DNA of 64,000 bases from the NCBI GenBank assembly GCA_035048815.1, contig JAUCBN010000025.1, forward strand, positions 7,402,501 to 7,466,500, in the 5' to 3' direction. The notes under the pieces are model-generated. The model did not search any database. It was not told the origin of the DNA and saw only the letters and a program-made list of their open reading frames with translations. Source of the stretch: Abelmoschus esculentus (taxonomy: Eukaryota; Streptophyta; Magnoliopsida; Malvales; Malvaceae). Below, piece by piece: positions 11,142 to 23,598 of this stretch. Within the stretch, counting starts at the first letter, position 1. Every line of letters begins with the position of its first letter. Made by a program: the position numbers and the translations under genes.

Positions 11142-13469
11142 TCACAATGGAATACCTTTCCACAAGGTGGGAGGAATCCAGATATATCCATGTGTTTGAA
11201 CGTAGCCGGCTTTAGCCAAAAGCTTGTCTGCTTCTGCTGGTCCACGGCTACCTGGTTTGTATGGAATTGGCTTCATTTCACCATCGTCGATTCTATGTAG
11301 AAGAGGTGTGAAAATCTCCCATGCCGCCTGATGTATGAAGCAACATGAACATTAGTTGGAATCCCTTACAAGTTATCATCTTCCCGAGTAAATAAGAATT
11401 CTTACCTTCACTCGTCTCTACGAACAAAATGCTGCTGATCACCTCTTATCCTATATAACCCAAAAAAGATTTTGTTCATTACATGGGAACCATAAACCAA
11501 AAAGCAAAACTAGTTATAATAGTTCTGATCCGCATTATCGGACCTACAACCCCTTAAGATTAAGCATTGCAGATACAAAAATATTTCAAGGATCAGAGCA
11601 AGGGCAAGGGTCTTACGTGTCGAGAATAAGACGTTTATAAGCATCCGGGATCGTAACGTGTTGATAGCGTTGCCTGTATGACAAGTCTAGCTCACTTTGC
11701 ACTGTTGACATCTCCAGTCCGGACTGCTTCACCTGCATTGGAGACGAAATGCAAGTAAATTTACAACCACAAAAATCTCACAACTTCAACAAACAAACAT
11801 ATATGCAGTTTTCATCCGACTGAATTTATAAACATAAACAAAACATCCAAAATCAACAGCAGGAAGATCCTCGGGAATTGTTGTTATTCTAGTTCTAATA
11901 GCTTTTAGAAGACACGATAAGATTGACTCACCATTAGTTTCATATACATGGCTTCGGAAGGTTGCAGGCGTATGACAAACTCATTTCTCCCTTGCTTTTT
12001 GCCTAAAGAAAGATTATTGCATTTCCTCACAATTTAATCGAAGAACCAAGAAAGTGTCTAAGCAAAACTATAAAGAATCTTAAAGTTCTATTGTCATACA
12101 TTTGAATATATCACCGGGAACATCCTTAAATTGAACACGTATCTCTGCCTTTCTTGAATTCAATGCTTTCCCAGCCTTTAGTATAAATGGGACACCTGGA
12201 AAGATTGAAACAAAGCAACAAGTGAAATCAACTAATCCAATTAAATTAAATTTAAACTTTGGTGGTTGCTCAGATTTCTAGGGACGAGCCACTGAAAAGC
12301 CGATATACGAGAGAAAAAAATAATGTGATGCAGTTAAACTACCTTCCCATCTTTCATTATGTATATGCAGAATAACAGTTGCGAAGGTTGGGGTATTCGA
12401 GAGATTGGGAACTGTTGGATCATCTCTGTAACCTTCATATTGTCCAAGTACAACCTCTTCATCTTTAATTGGAAGTACCGATTGAAGAACCTAGATTTCA
12501 TATAGTAATCAGCATAGAGTAAAGAAAGCGCGAACTGAGAGCACCTAAAGTAGAAGGAAAATAAGAAATTATAAGGGAGTAATGCATCAACCATATACTA
12601 CAAAATGGATCGAAACTTAATCAGTTTGTTTAGCGGAAATAGATACGAAACAACTAGCAGTCACTTCATAAAGTATGGAGTAAAACTGAAAAGACGCACA
12701 CCTTCAGTTTTTCATCGCGAATGTGCTCGGGTTTGAGAGAGACAGGCTTCTCCATGGCTACAAGACAAAGAACCTGCATTTGGTAATTGTATGAACTCGA
12801 TAAATAACTCAAGTAGGCTAATGGTACATAGCATGTTCTTCCTCCAGCTTGTTTTTGTTTCGGTTTATAACAATTACTTGTAACAGGTGATTTTGGATAA
12901 TATCGCGGATAATGCTACACAAAAGGAAAAAGAAATAAGAATCAGATATTTAACATACAAATGTCATACAAATCTTCATAAGTTTTCGTATAAAACGGGG
13001 ATATGAAATAAGTGCTACGGAACGTACCCATATTCATCAAAATATCCACCACGACCTTCAGTTCCGAAATCCTCTCTGAACACAATCTGCCAGAAGAAAT
13101 GAAGAAAGTAGAGATTAATAACAGAACATTAATTATAACTTCACAATTAACATAGCTCCGACAGTCCAACAACGGTAAACATTCATATACTCACCTGTAC
13201 ATTATCAATGTTGTCACGATTCCAAAGGGGAAAGAATAAGCGATTGGCAAATCGAAGCACCAACTGCAAGTGCCATAAAGCCAGTTATGAGTCGAGCTGA
13301 TAAAGAAATGAAGAGATACAAAGCACCTGTTTACACATTGATTACCAAGTTCTGGACCAATTCCTTTCCCAAGTAGTGGTCAATACGGTAAATTTGAGGC
13401 TCGTCGAACAACTCTCCGATCTGAGAACTCAATTCCTCTGCAGAGCCTAAATCTTTACCAAAGGGTTTC
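11142..13469 (-). pseudogene. G6PD: Cytosolic glucose-6-phosphate dehydrogenase, C-terminal two thirds, disrupted
   Basis: G6PD catalyses the first step of the oxidative pentose phosphate pathway. Eleven exons with GT-AG introns: 13469-13346, 13263-13195, 13086-13028, 12914-12878, 12773-12702, 12490-12343, 12195-12100, 12002-11932, 11732-11617, 11450-11406, 11327-11142. The active-site signature 'RIDHYLGKE' is intact, followed by 'FREDFGTEGRGGYFDEYG', 'VAMEKPVSLKPEHIRDEK', 'KAGKALNSRKAEIRVQFKDV' and 'NEFVIRLQPSEAMYMKL'. Lesions: the first exon is cut inside 'EKPFGK' by a gypsy insertion, and all N-terminal exons, including the NADP-binding 'GASGDLAK' motif, are absent from the window. One base is missing in the 11450-11406 exon, turning 'RRDELK' into 'RRDE-stop'. 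The terminal 'WIPPTL' is followed by TGG instead of a stop, adding six codons to TGA at 11142. About 340 of roughly 515 residues remain. It resembles the cytosolic rather than plastid isoforms. Confidence 0.9.
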
Positions 13470-15367
13470 TATAACGCGTTATTCTTGACTTACGGGATAC
13501 GGTAGGTAAAAATAGAAGTTTATAAAACTTTATCGACAAGTAAGACGGTAAATAATTTCATATCAACTTTATAGTTCAAACGATAAGGTAGAATTATTAA
13601 ATAACAATAATAATATTAATAATAATAAAAAAATGTCGATATAATATTATTAAAATTGAATATCCTTAACGATGCATGAAATTTAAAAATATCCTCAATC
13701 CCTAATAATCCCAAAAACAACTGAAATAAAAATCTCTGGTAACTAACATACTGAAAATAATGAAAAAAATGAGTATCCGGTTGAGAGCTTCGAGTACCAA
13801 CTCCTAGGGCTGAGTATCTGAAATGTTAAATTAAAAAGGGTGAGCTACAAAGCCCAGTGTGTCTCTAAAGTGCATTCACAAAACATACTATCACTCGGTT
13901 CTTAAACACAGATATACTAAATAAATATTCGCAAAAATTAACACAATGAGTGATAATGCAATGTCACAGAGAATGCAGTCCCATACTCCGAACGCCAATC
14001 ACAGTGGTGGCAAAGCCAACCGGTCACAATAGAGGTAGTTTCCCAGAACCCCTCACCCCTTATTTCACCAAACACAGTTGTGGTAAAACCACCTTCCTCC
14101 GTACAATCCTCCCCATGCATATGTAATGCTTAGTAATGCAAATGATAACAAATGTCTCAACACAGGTAATCGTATGAAATACGAGTCACACAGTTAAATA
14201 GTCCGATCACATAGAATCTCAAGTTCACAATAACACAATAACAGATAATCACATAACACAATCTAGCACAGGAAGAGAACACACCTCTCGAAGCACAAAT
14301 ACTACTGTTGACACGGTCGTTTCCCGCGATCTGAGCTAGGTCCTGCTCTAGCCGAGTCAGAGCCTACAATAAATTCTAATAATTAATCCTATTCTAAAAT
14401 AGTACTATGCCACCTAAAAGAATTTAAAAAGAACACATACGTGTATCACGAGCGGTGCTCGCAGGAGTCGATCGAACTCGAGGCGGAGGTGGTGGAGGTA
14501 ACACGTCCTCTTCAGAGTCCTCGATGTCTAAAAAGATAAATACTCGAATTAAAAACTTAAAACCACTTGCTCCGATGATAGTTTGAAAGGAAACACTCAA
14601 TTTGATCCGAACCAAAAAATACGGTTTCACCAACACCACCCAAAAAAATGAATTAAAAAAAATATGCATCTAAAAGTGACCAAACGTGATCACTTCCCCC
14701 CCAAACTAACTCTCACAGAATTGCTTTGGAGAACTAAAATCCAAATTCTTTACTGCCATCATTAACACGTGGACACAAATCCAAACTTTGCTACACTATT
14801 GCCTTCACACACTCCCCCACCGAGAACCCCCTAACCTAGACCAAAATCCGACACACAAAATCCCATAGTCGAAACACCCAAGTTTGTTGGTTACCCTCTA
14901 TGCTCATCAACACAACAACATCTTATACACAACATGTCTCACTCCCCTCCAAAACCGACAGCGACACGCAAAGCAAAATACCAACTACCCTAATCGGTCC
15001 TATCCAACATCATCTAAACGATAGGCTTAGACCCAAATCCAAAAACCAATGATTGAACTCGACAAAGGATAACCATAACTAATGGCCATGAACAAAACGA
15101 CGAGCCAACATCTTACCTTTGACTGATTAACAAAACTCTTAAGCGAGGGACAAGACTAAGGCGGCAGAGAGGAGAAGAATATGAAGGATAGTCTGTTCGG
15201 TGAAGTTATATAATAAAAAAGTTATACTCCCACTAGGTTTATGATTATCCATGAAATTTCGATAATACCCCTAATTAAATTTTAAATCCCCAAATTCTAG
15301 GGTTATTGAATTGGGAATTCAAATTTAATTAGGGTTTTTCCTTATTCAGATATTTGCGAGTGTTATA
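13470..15367 (-). repeat. Gypsy chromovirus 3' LTR (about 1.9 kb)
   Basis: On the minus strand the LTR begins TATAACACTC after the purine run AGGGGGGAGAG and ends CGCGTTATA. The termini are inverted copies of each other, and the other LTR copy reads TTACA, so both ends look like mutated TG...CA. The outer 290 bases repeat at 20171-20463. Confidence 0.82.
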
Positions 15368-15375
15368 ACTCTCCC

Positions 15376-16924
15376 CCCTATGAAAGAAATTTCGTCCACA
15401 AAATTTACCTGATGGGAAAAGATGCGGATATTGAGCTTTGATAACAGACTTAGGCTCCCACGTAGCCTCGTCGAAACCATGATGATGTCATAAAACCTTA
15501 ACCATCTTAATGATTTTTCTTCTGAGAACTCTTTTATCTTCTTCTAGAATCTTAATTGGTTCTTCTTCAAAACTTACGTCGGGACGAACCTCAATATCGT
15601 CAACCGAAATGATGTGGGATGGGTCGGATCTATAGCGTCTTAACATAGAAACGTGGAACACATCATGTATACGCTGTAACTCAGGGGGTAACTCAAGCTG
15701 ATAGGCAACTGGTCCCACTCTCCGCAAAATCTGATAAGGACCAATAAAACGAGGGCTCAGTTTGCCTTTCCGACCAAAACGAAGTACTTTTCGCCATGGA
15801 GATACATTTAGAAAGACTTTATCACCCACATCATACTCAATATCCCGACGTTTCAGATCCGCATAAGACTTTTGTCTGTCAAAATCAACCTTAAGTCTGT
15901 TTCTAATCATTTTAACTGTCTCCTCAGCCTCCCGAGTAATATCTGGACCCAACATCCTATGCTCAGTTAACTCCGTCCAACCAATGGGTGTACGACACTT
16001 ACGTCCATACAGAGCTTCGTAAGGTGCCATCTGGATACTAGCTTGGTAGCTGTTGTTATAAGCAAACTCTGCTAAAGGTAGAAAATTTTCCCAACTGCCT
16101 GGATAGTCAACAACACATCCTCTCAACATATCTTCAAGAATCTGAATAACTCGCTCAGATTGACCATCAGTCTGTGGATGGTACGCAGTACTGAAATTAA
16201 GTTGAGTACCCAGAGCAGTATGAAAAGATTTCCAAAACTTAGTAAGACGATCCACAATAACCCAAATAGAGTCTTTCTTCGACGGAGTCAAAGGAAGACC
16301 ACTAATAAAGTCCATAGTCACACGTTCCCACTTCCATTGAGGAATTTCAATGTGCTGCAACAACCTAAAAGGTCTCTGGTGTTCAACCTTCACTTTCTGA
16401 CAAGTCAAACACTTAGACACATAATCCACAACATCTCTCTTAAGTCCTTTCCACCAATATCGTTCCCGAAGGCTCTTATACATCTTGTCCCCACATGTAT
16501 GCATGGAGTAGGGACTATCATGGGCCTCACGAAGAATAGTTTGTTTCAACTCAGAATTCTTCGGAACACAATACCGACCTCGGTAACAAAGAATACCATC
16601 TTGTTTAATGGTAAAGTCCCTAGAAGTACCTTCCTCAACCTCTTTCTTACGATGCATCAAGAAAGCATCACTCGACTGTTCTGAATGAATCTCAGAAATT
16701 AGAGTAGGAATAACCCGGAGCTCCGCTAAAATACTACCATCCTCATATAAAATCAGACGAGCAAAAAGAGCTCTCAGATCTGAAATTACACGACGACTCA
16801 AAGCGTCGGCCACCACATTAGCTTTTCGAGGGTGATACTCAATCTCACAATCATAGTCTTTCAAGAGTTCTAACCAACGACGTTGTCTCAAATTAATCTC
16901 TTTCTGGGTGAGTAAATATTTCAA
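15376..16924 (-). pseudogene. Gypsy integrase and chromodomain-like tail, with internal deletion
   Basis: The N-terminus carries the end of RNase H ('NVVADALSRR'), then the zinc-binding integrase head ('KMYKSLRERYWW' and 'CLTCQ'), the core beginning 'TMDFISGLP', the catalytic-glutamate region ('YHPQTDGQSERV') and the C-terminal 'RFIGPYQILRRVGPVAYQLELP'. After a TGA at about 15490, where the family has W, comes the chromodomain-like 'HHGFDEATWEP', typical of chromoviruses. 'DRLTK' is joined directly to 'FWKSFHTALGTQ' near 16237. That removes roughly 40-50 residues, including the second catalytic aspartate region, in frame. The integrase is therefore dead. Confidence 0.88.
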
Positions 16925-18235
16925 ACTCTTATGGTCGGTAAAGATATAACACTTCTCTCCATAGAGATAATGTCTCTAGATTTTGAGAGCAAAAACCACA
17001 ACAGCTAACTCAAGATCGTGGGTAGGGTAGTTACCTTCATGCGGTTTCAACTGACGGGATGCATAAGCTACCACCCTACCATCCTACATAAGTACGCAAC
17101 CCAAACCTGTATGGGAAGCATCACTGTAAACCGTATATGGTTTTCCAAACTCGGGTTGTATCAAAACTGGGGCTTGGGTCAGCACCATTTTCAATTTCTC
17201 AAAACTGGACTGTTGGGACTCAGTCCAAACAAAAGGAGCAATCTTCCTCAAAAGTTTAGTTAAAGGAGCTGCAATGATCGAAAAACCTTCCACAAACCTC
17301 CGATAATAACCAGCTAAACCCAAGAAACTACGGATCTCAGAAATATTCTTAGGTTGTTTCCATCCCATTATAGCCTCAATCTTTTTCAGATCTACCTTAA
17401 CACCTTCTACAGAAACTATATGTCCTAAAAACATAACTTTACTAAGCCAAAATTCACATTTGCTAAACTTAGCATATAACTGTTTTTCTCTCAAGGTTTG
17501 CAAAACAATTCGGAGGTGTTCTTCATGTTCGTTCTCAGATTTAGAATAAACCAAAATATCGTCGATAAAAATTACCACAAACTGGTCAAGATAGGGTTGA
17601 AACACTTTATTCATTAAGTCCATGAATGCTGCAGGGGCATTAGTCAATCCGAAAGGCATTACGAGAAATTCATAATGGCCATAACGTGTTCGGAAAGCTG
17701 TTTTAAAGACATCAGAATCCTTAACTCTGAGTTGGTAGTAACCAAATCTTAGGTCTATCTTAGAGAAAACCTTAGCAACCCGAAATTGATCAAAGAGATC
17801 ATCAATACGAGGGAGGGGATATTTATTCTTTATCGTCAACTTGTTCAGTTTACGATAATCGATACACAACCGGAGTGTCCCATCCTTCTTTTTGACAAAA
17901 AGAACCGGAGCTCCCCATGGAGAAACACTTGGTCTAATAAAACCCCTATCCGAAAGCTCTTGTAACTGAACCTTTAATTCCTTAAGTTCTTTAGGTGCCA
18001 TTCGATATGGTGCCATCGATACCGGAGTTGTACCCGGATAAACCTTAATACCAAACTCAATCTCATCACGCTTAGGCGGAACTCTCGGTAATTCCTCGGG
18101 AAACACATCCGGGAATTCTTTCACAACTCGAATCTTATCCATTCCGGAATCCGACTGTCCTGGATCAAGAATGTATGCTAGATAGGCTACAGAACCCTTC
18201 TTAATCATCCTTTCAGCTTTAAGAGCCGATACCAC
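16925..18235 (-). pseudogene. Gypsy reverse transcriptase and RNase H
   Basis: Reverse transcriptase motifs are present in order: 'RLCIDYRKLNKLTIKNKYPL', 'SKIDLRFGYYQLRV', 'FLVMPFGLTNAPAAFMDLMN' and the catalytic 'VIFIDDILVYS' (YVDD-type box as FIDD). Then come 'FLGHIVSVEGVKVD' and the RNase H start 'YTVYSDASHTGLGCVL'. Two in-frame TAG codons follow, after 'GCVLM' (where the family has Q) and in 'ALKI-stop-RHYLYG' (where it has W). Both are explained by single C-to-T or G-to-A changes. Confidence 0.9.
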
Positions 18236-18479
18236 ATTAGATAAGAATCCCCTTCGTTCCCCATTAACATTATTATTCGATTATCAGGTGTTTTCAGAAA
18301 AGCTCTCTTTTTCTCACAATCCAAGTTAACCCGATGATTGGATAACCAATCCATACCAGGGTAAGATCAAACTCATTAAAAGGAAGTTCCATAAGGTTTG
18401 CAGGAAACATCTCCCCTTGAACTTCAAGGGGACAGTTACGGTATATCCTATTAACATCTACTGGGTTACCCACTGGACT

Positions 18480-19955
18480 TTACACAGTTACAGAAAAATC
18501 GGTTTTACTTACTGGGATCTCAAGACCACCCGCTACCGCACTCGCCACATAAGAGTGCGTAGACCCATTATCATGTAAAGCAAAATAAGGTATAGAATGA
18601 ATAGAAAAGGTACCCGCTATAACATCTGGTTGGTCACGGTCATCATGAGCCCTGGTAGTATATATCAGACCTGGTTTCTTAACACCCGAAGCAGCTGCAC
18701 TCTGCACTGATCCTCTCTTACCCCCTGTACTGGAGGCGACAGATTTTCCTTGTCCTCTTCCTGCACCAGATGTCTGAACTGAAGCCTGTGACTGATTCCT
18801 CAAGAAGGAAGCTTTAGGCGGTTCAGGACAAGCATTAAAGAAATAATCCAGGGATCCACACCTGAAACAAGCACCGATCTTTCTTCTACATTCACCTCCA
18901 TGTTTCTTATGACAGAAAGGATAGATTAAACGGGATGCTGACGACCCACCTCCACTAGCAGTAGATACCATAGGTTTCGATCTCTGATTACTCTGCTGAA
19001 CTGACTCCTCCCTAGTTCTCTTACCCGAATAACTCGGGGTACCCTGTTGAAAACCTGATCCATAATATCTCTTACACCGATCTTTCTCATATTTTGATTG
19101 ACTCACAGAAATAGTTTCCATTCTCTCCACTGTCTTAGCACGGTCAACTAAAGCACTAAAAGATTTATCTTGGAAAGGATCTACCTTCTCACGAATTGTA
19201 AAACGAAGACCTTTTAGAAATTCACGGCACTTATCTTTTTCAATATCCACTAAACCGGGTGCATACTGTGATAATTCCACAAAACTAATTTCATACCTAG
19301 ATACCGTCATGTTCTCTTGTTTCAAGTCAATGAAAGCCTGACGCCGATCAGCTAGATATTGTTCTCCCACATAACGGTTCGGGAAAGCCTGACAAAAAGT
19401 CTCCCAAGTCATTTGATCAACTAACATCAGCCTCTACTCAGATCTCCACCAACGCTGTGCTTCACCTTGCAGTAGTGAAATAACAGCTCTTAGTTTCTTA
19501 CTAGTAGGGTATTCCATTTCCTCAAATAGTCTCTCAAGGTCCTCCATCGAAAGTTCAGCATCCGATGGGTGTTCATCCGAAACACCCGCAAATATCCTCA
19601 TTCCAGCACTTAAGAAAATAACGGATATTGGTTTCCTGACATTTTTCGACTGATCACGGAAGTATTTCAGTAACTTCCGATTAACCACAGCACTATCTAA
19701 CTCCACTGTCTCACTATCATCAGAATCTAGCAGTTCTTCCTCATGATGGGGTTGTTCATGAGTATCCCTATCCCCAGACTGTCGGCTCACAGTTTGTTGC
19801 ATCTCAGGTTGAAGGTCAACTTCCTGGTTTTGCATCTCAGCTTGATCATTAGTGGTATGATCAACAGCAGGTGGCGGCTCACTAACAGTCGCAGCAACAC
19901 GACCTCGGCCTCGGCCTCTAGCAGCAGTAAGTCTAACACTCCTACGAGGTGGCAT
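18480..19955 (-). pseudogene. Gypsy gag and protease
   Basis: Gag begins with 'MPPRRSVRLTAARGRGRGR', continues through the retrotransposon gag domain ('ISLLQGEAQRWW', 'FPNRYVGEQYLADRRQAFI'), is broken by a TAG at about 19434, and reaches a zinc knuckle 'CFRCGSLDYFFNACP' in which the ligand histidine is Y. The protease region reads 'ALHDNGSTHSYV', with N in place of the usual S/T of the D-S/T-G triad. Both substitutions would be expected to abolish function. Confidence 0.88.
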
Positions 19956-20153
19956 AGTATCTATCTACAAGAGTATAACCTAAGTTAGATTTAGTATCGG
20001 AGTCTCAGTTTCAAAACACAAGAGAAAAATCTTATAGTAAAACATTTTATTTTCAAAAATTTCCCATATTCCCAGAACTATTTAATGCATGCATGCTTTT
20101 CAAAAATTGGTAAAAACATTGGTTACGGGCCTCACAGTCCGAATGTTGAACTC

Positions 20154-20166
20154 GGCTCTGATACCA
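20154..20166 (-). other. Primer-binding site of the gypsy chromovirus
   Basis: TGGTATCAGAGCC, complementary to the 3' end of initiator methionine tRNA, lies four bases inside the 5' LTR end (TTACA at 20171). Confidence 0.85.
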
Positions 20167-20170
20167 AAAA

Positions 20171-20463
20171 TGTAACGCGTTATTCTTGACTTATGGGATA
20201 CGGTAGGTAAAAATAGAAGTTTATAAAACTTTATCGACAAGTAAGACGGTAAATAGTTTCAAATCAACTTTATAGTTCAAACGATAAGGTAGAATTATTA
20301 AATAACAATAATAATAAAAAAATGTCGATATAATATTATTAAAATTGAATATCCTTAACAATGCATGAAATTTAAAAATATCCTCAATCCCTAATAATCC
20401 CAAAAACATCTGAAATAAAAATCTCTGGTAACTAACATACTGAAAATAATGAAAAAAATGAGT
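20171..20463 (-). repeat. Truncated 5' LTR of the gypsy chromovirus
   Basis: Matches the outer 290 bases of the 3' LTR (13470 on) with about six substitutions and one short indel. It stops at 20463, where copia sequence ('gtcatctaaatgcaccat') begins in the middle of that element's pol. The join has one or two shared bases, so this is illegitimate recombination rather than an insertion boundary. Confidence 0.85.
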
Positions 20464-20805
20464 GTCATCTAAATGCACCATATAGATATTTCCTATGCGA
20501 TGACCTATGAGCATTGTTTTATTAGATTCTATGTCTATTATTTTGCAATCACACCTATCAAAAGATACATAGAACCCTTTATCACAAAGTTGACTAATGC
20601 TCAATAAATTATGCTTAAGACCTTTAACAAGTAAGACATTTTCAATGAGAATAGAGGAGTGATTACCAATAAAGCCAATACCCTCAATTTGGCCTTTGGA
20701 GTTGTCACCGAAAGTCACTACTCCACCACTTTTGAGCTCTAACTCCTTAAATCGTCCCTTGTCTCCGATCATATGCCTTGAGCATCCACTATCAAGGTAC
20801 CACAT
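20464..20805 (-). pseudogene. Copia A protease / GAG-pre-integrase region
   Basis: Starts at 'MWYLDSGCSRHM', the copia protease active-site box (D-S-G). It continues through 'LKHNLLSISQLCDKGFYVSF' and runs out at the junction with the gypsy LTR at 20463. The closely similar copy at 41865-42194 belongs to copia B. Confidence 0.85.
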
Positions 20806-21283
20806 GTTTTGACTTGAAGCTTTGGCCTTGAAGCAATGCTCAACCTACAAACAAAGATTTAGTTTTTGGGTTTTGGTACCCAAATCATCTTGGGTCCATG
20901 AGAGTTAGTTCCCAAAAGCTTGGTTCCCTTAGGAATCCAAGATGCAATGGCATGAACATTATTAGAAATAACAAGTTCCTTAGGAACCCATACACTTCTA
21001 ATTCTCTTATGTCTAGCATGCCTTTGAAAACTTCTTTGTTTGTGGTTAGAGAAATTCTTTTTTACATGGTTGGATTTTGAAAAACTTCCTTTTTCAAAAT
21101 TTGGGCTCCCAACCACTTTGATTTGCTCTTTGAGTTCATTCACCATTTTGTGGTAATCCTCACTCAAGCTAAAAATAAGGTTGTTTAAATCAACATTTTC
21201 CTTTTGAAAAAAATTTTAAATCATCTTTCAAATCAATAACCTTTTCTTCAAGTTCCAATTTTGCTTTCGTCAAAGAATCATTT
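20806..21283 (-). pseudogene. Copia A gag C-terminal region
   Basis: Minus-strand reading contains 'WVPKELV' and 'WIPKGTKLLG' repeats and a basic stretch ('KRIRSVWVP') found between the zinc knuckle and protease of Sirevirus-like gag. The frame is broken, and the sequence is cut at 21283 by the nested gypsy element. Confidence 0.7.
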
Positions 21284-22242
21284 TGTAACACCCCTATCCC
21301 GGTTTGGGAGATAGGAGTGCTACTCAAGCTTTTCTAACAAGACAAGATTCTTAACAAAGTGACCAATTTGGTCTTTCTTGGGAGACAAGGTAACCATTTG
21401 GTATTTCTTTAAGCACAAACAAACTATTATCTAAATGCAAGACCTATCATTTACCATTTCAAGAAATTCGAAGCTAATAGGATCTATCCTTCAAACTAAC
21501 AAATATCTATTATAATTCTCATCAAGCAACAAGAAAATTCCTAGGTCATCAATTCATTTAAACATACATACCAACCAAGTTTAACTATCCAAACAAGATC
21601 AAGACTAGCATATATAATATCCAACATATTAACTTAGTTTCAAGAATGGACTTGCCGTAATTTTACATGCCAACAAATTTAACAAAATATTTACATACCA
21701 TCACAAGAACCAACATATACAAAATTCATAGTTTCAATGCATGACATGCTAACTATATAACTAAGCCACCAACTCTAGGAGTTACAAAATATACAAAATA
21801 CCATACTTTGCTTGCTTGATGCTTGAGCTTGCCTCCTAGAATGATCTTAGTTTGGCTCTTTGACTTGAGAACCTGTTGTTTTGGGAGGAAGGAAACAAAA
21901 TAGTGATAAGTACTTTTTAGGTACTTAGTGAGGTAGTTCCTAGAACTATCCGGTTAAACATGCATTAAGCAAGCAACAAGGATATACTAACAATTCATAC
22001 TTTAGAGTCAAGGTAAACAAAAAACCAACATGCTTTCATTCAAAGCTAATAGCTATAAACATGCTTCCAATTCAAAGCAAGCAAGTCAACATGTTCTCAT
22101 TCAAGCCCAATAACTATAGACATGCTTTCAGTAACAACATACACATGCTTTCACTTCATTCATATCATTATGTATTTCAAGTCAATTAGCCAAATGTGCA
22201 AGATACTCAAGACATGTACTTAAGTATATGAGCAAGCATAGT

Positions 22243-23574
22243 TGATAAGTGCTCAACTCACTATCACTTTTTATACCTTTTATGGGCATTAATCACCGAA
22301 TTTACACCCACTCGGACCATTGCATGTACTTAATGTGATATATTTAGAAGTTAATCTCATAGAACTCATATTTACAAAAAAGGCAAGTTTTACTGCAATT
22401 TTATATCTGTGTAGGAGAACCAGTGCCGCGGCAGCAACAAGGCCGAGGTAGGACCTAATGCCGAGGCAGCAACTGAGAGCCAGGGAGCAAGACTGTAAGC
22501 GATGGGAAGAGAAAAATCCAAGGGACGTGTCTAGACTTAAAGCACATGGACCGGAGCTGGCTAGCATGAGGAAAAGCCCAAGACAAGGCCACGCGGGAAA
22601 GCTTCTTAGTTGAATTAAACTTGGAAATATTTTAATTATATACATGACTTGTTCCCTACTCCAAGTTGTATTCTACTTAGGAAAGGTTTGCCCTAGGTCT
22701 AGCCTATATAAAGACCTAGCCGTCCAATGTATGAGGGACGAATACCTAGAGAGGGAGCCGATTCATAGATTCTTTGTTTTCTTTCTCTCAACTATGTTCT
22801 AAGCTTTTTTAGGGTTTAGGTGAAGGTTGTTAGTATTTGTGAGAGGAGATTGTACTTTGTCTTTGTTTCAATGCAATAAAACTATCAAGGTTTGCTTATC
22901 CTTTGTTATTCCTTGTTCTTACATTCAAGCTCGGGAGAGAAGTTTGTGAGTAATCCATTTATTTAGACTCGGGAGAGTTAGATTCACGAAAGGGGTAAGT
23001 ACGATGTTTCAATCGCGAAATACTAACTCGGCCTAGGGATAGGTTAAGAGTTTCAGCGGCTAAAAGAAGTGTGAGATTGGTTGGTGAGTATAATTGATTC
23101 ACGCCGGGAGGTATCATCAAGGACTAGTCATCAACAGTACTTCGACTTAGGGATAAGCGGAGTCATTCAAGGACACTTTGTCGAACTTTGGCAAAGTCCA
23201 CCCACGAGCAAGGGATTGCCGTGGCGGACAGTATCGTCGCTGCCAAGGCAGTAATCTGCAGTGCTGCCGAGGCAGTGATATACGATTGCATTGGCCAGAG
23301 ACAAGTCAATCAAATCCATAATACAAAGCAACTGGATCCTGACCTATCTCTCTCTCTAATATTCAATTCTCTTTACTTTTACTTAGTTGTTTTAGTTTAG
23401 TTAATCCAAACTCAATCACTTGTGTTTTACTTTATTTCTTTCTACAGAACAAGAAGACAAAGAAGACATATTGAGTCTACTAATCCTTGTGGAGACGATA
23501 ATCCGATAAATACTTATCACTTATTACTTTCGATGTGTCCACTTGCACTAAACGCGCACTTTTGACACGCGATA
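22243..23574 (+). repeat. Athila-like 5' LTR
   Basis: Begins TGATAAGTGCTC and ends GACACGCGATA. The other LTR ends GACACGCGACA. A TATA box (TATATAAAG, 22705-22713) sits mid-LTR, followed by CT-rich sequence, a plausible promoter. Minus-strand frames of 118 codons here and at 28071 are simply the repeated LTR and are not genes. Confidence 0.9.
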
Positions 23575-23580
23575 AGTTTT

Positions 23581-23598
23581 TGGCGCCGTTGCCGGGGA
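23581..23598 (+). other. Primer-binding site of the Athila-like element
   Basis: TGGCGCCGTTGCCGGGGA lies six bases inside the 5' LTR. This is the primer site characteristic of Athila-type gypsy elements, complementary to aspartate tRNA. Confidence 0.85.

Larger units (their letters stand above)
13470..20463 (-). mobile_element. Ty3/gypsy chromovirus (Tekay/Del-like), inserted in the G6PD gene, 5' LTR truncated
   Basis: Element order on the minus strand is truncated 5' LTR (20463-20171), PBS (20166-20154), gag, protease, RT/RNase H, integrase with a chromodomain-like tail, polypurine tract (near 15370-15378) and 3' LTR (15367-13470). The LTRs agree at about 98% by eye over the 290 bases that can be compared. 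The left target duplication is GTTTC (13465-13469). The right one cannot be checked because the 5' LTR is fused to copia sequence at 20463. The polyprotein has several in-frame stops. Confidence 0.9.

Noticed and set aside
10821..11300. Plus-strand frames of 71 and 67 codons
   Set aside because: The second is antisense to the last G6PD exon; the first has no motif or splice context.
11142..13469. Functional truncated G6PD
   Set aside because: NADP-binding N-terminus absent, frameshift and stop-loss present.
16160..16684. 174-codon plus-strand frame
   Set aside because: Antisense to the integrase with its conserved motifs; composition explained by the coding strand.
22289..22645. 118-codon minus-strand frame repeated at 28071-28427
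   Set aside because: It is the same LTR sequence twice. The frame has no domain and lies antisense in a promoter-bearing LTR.
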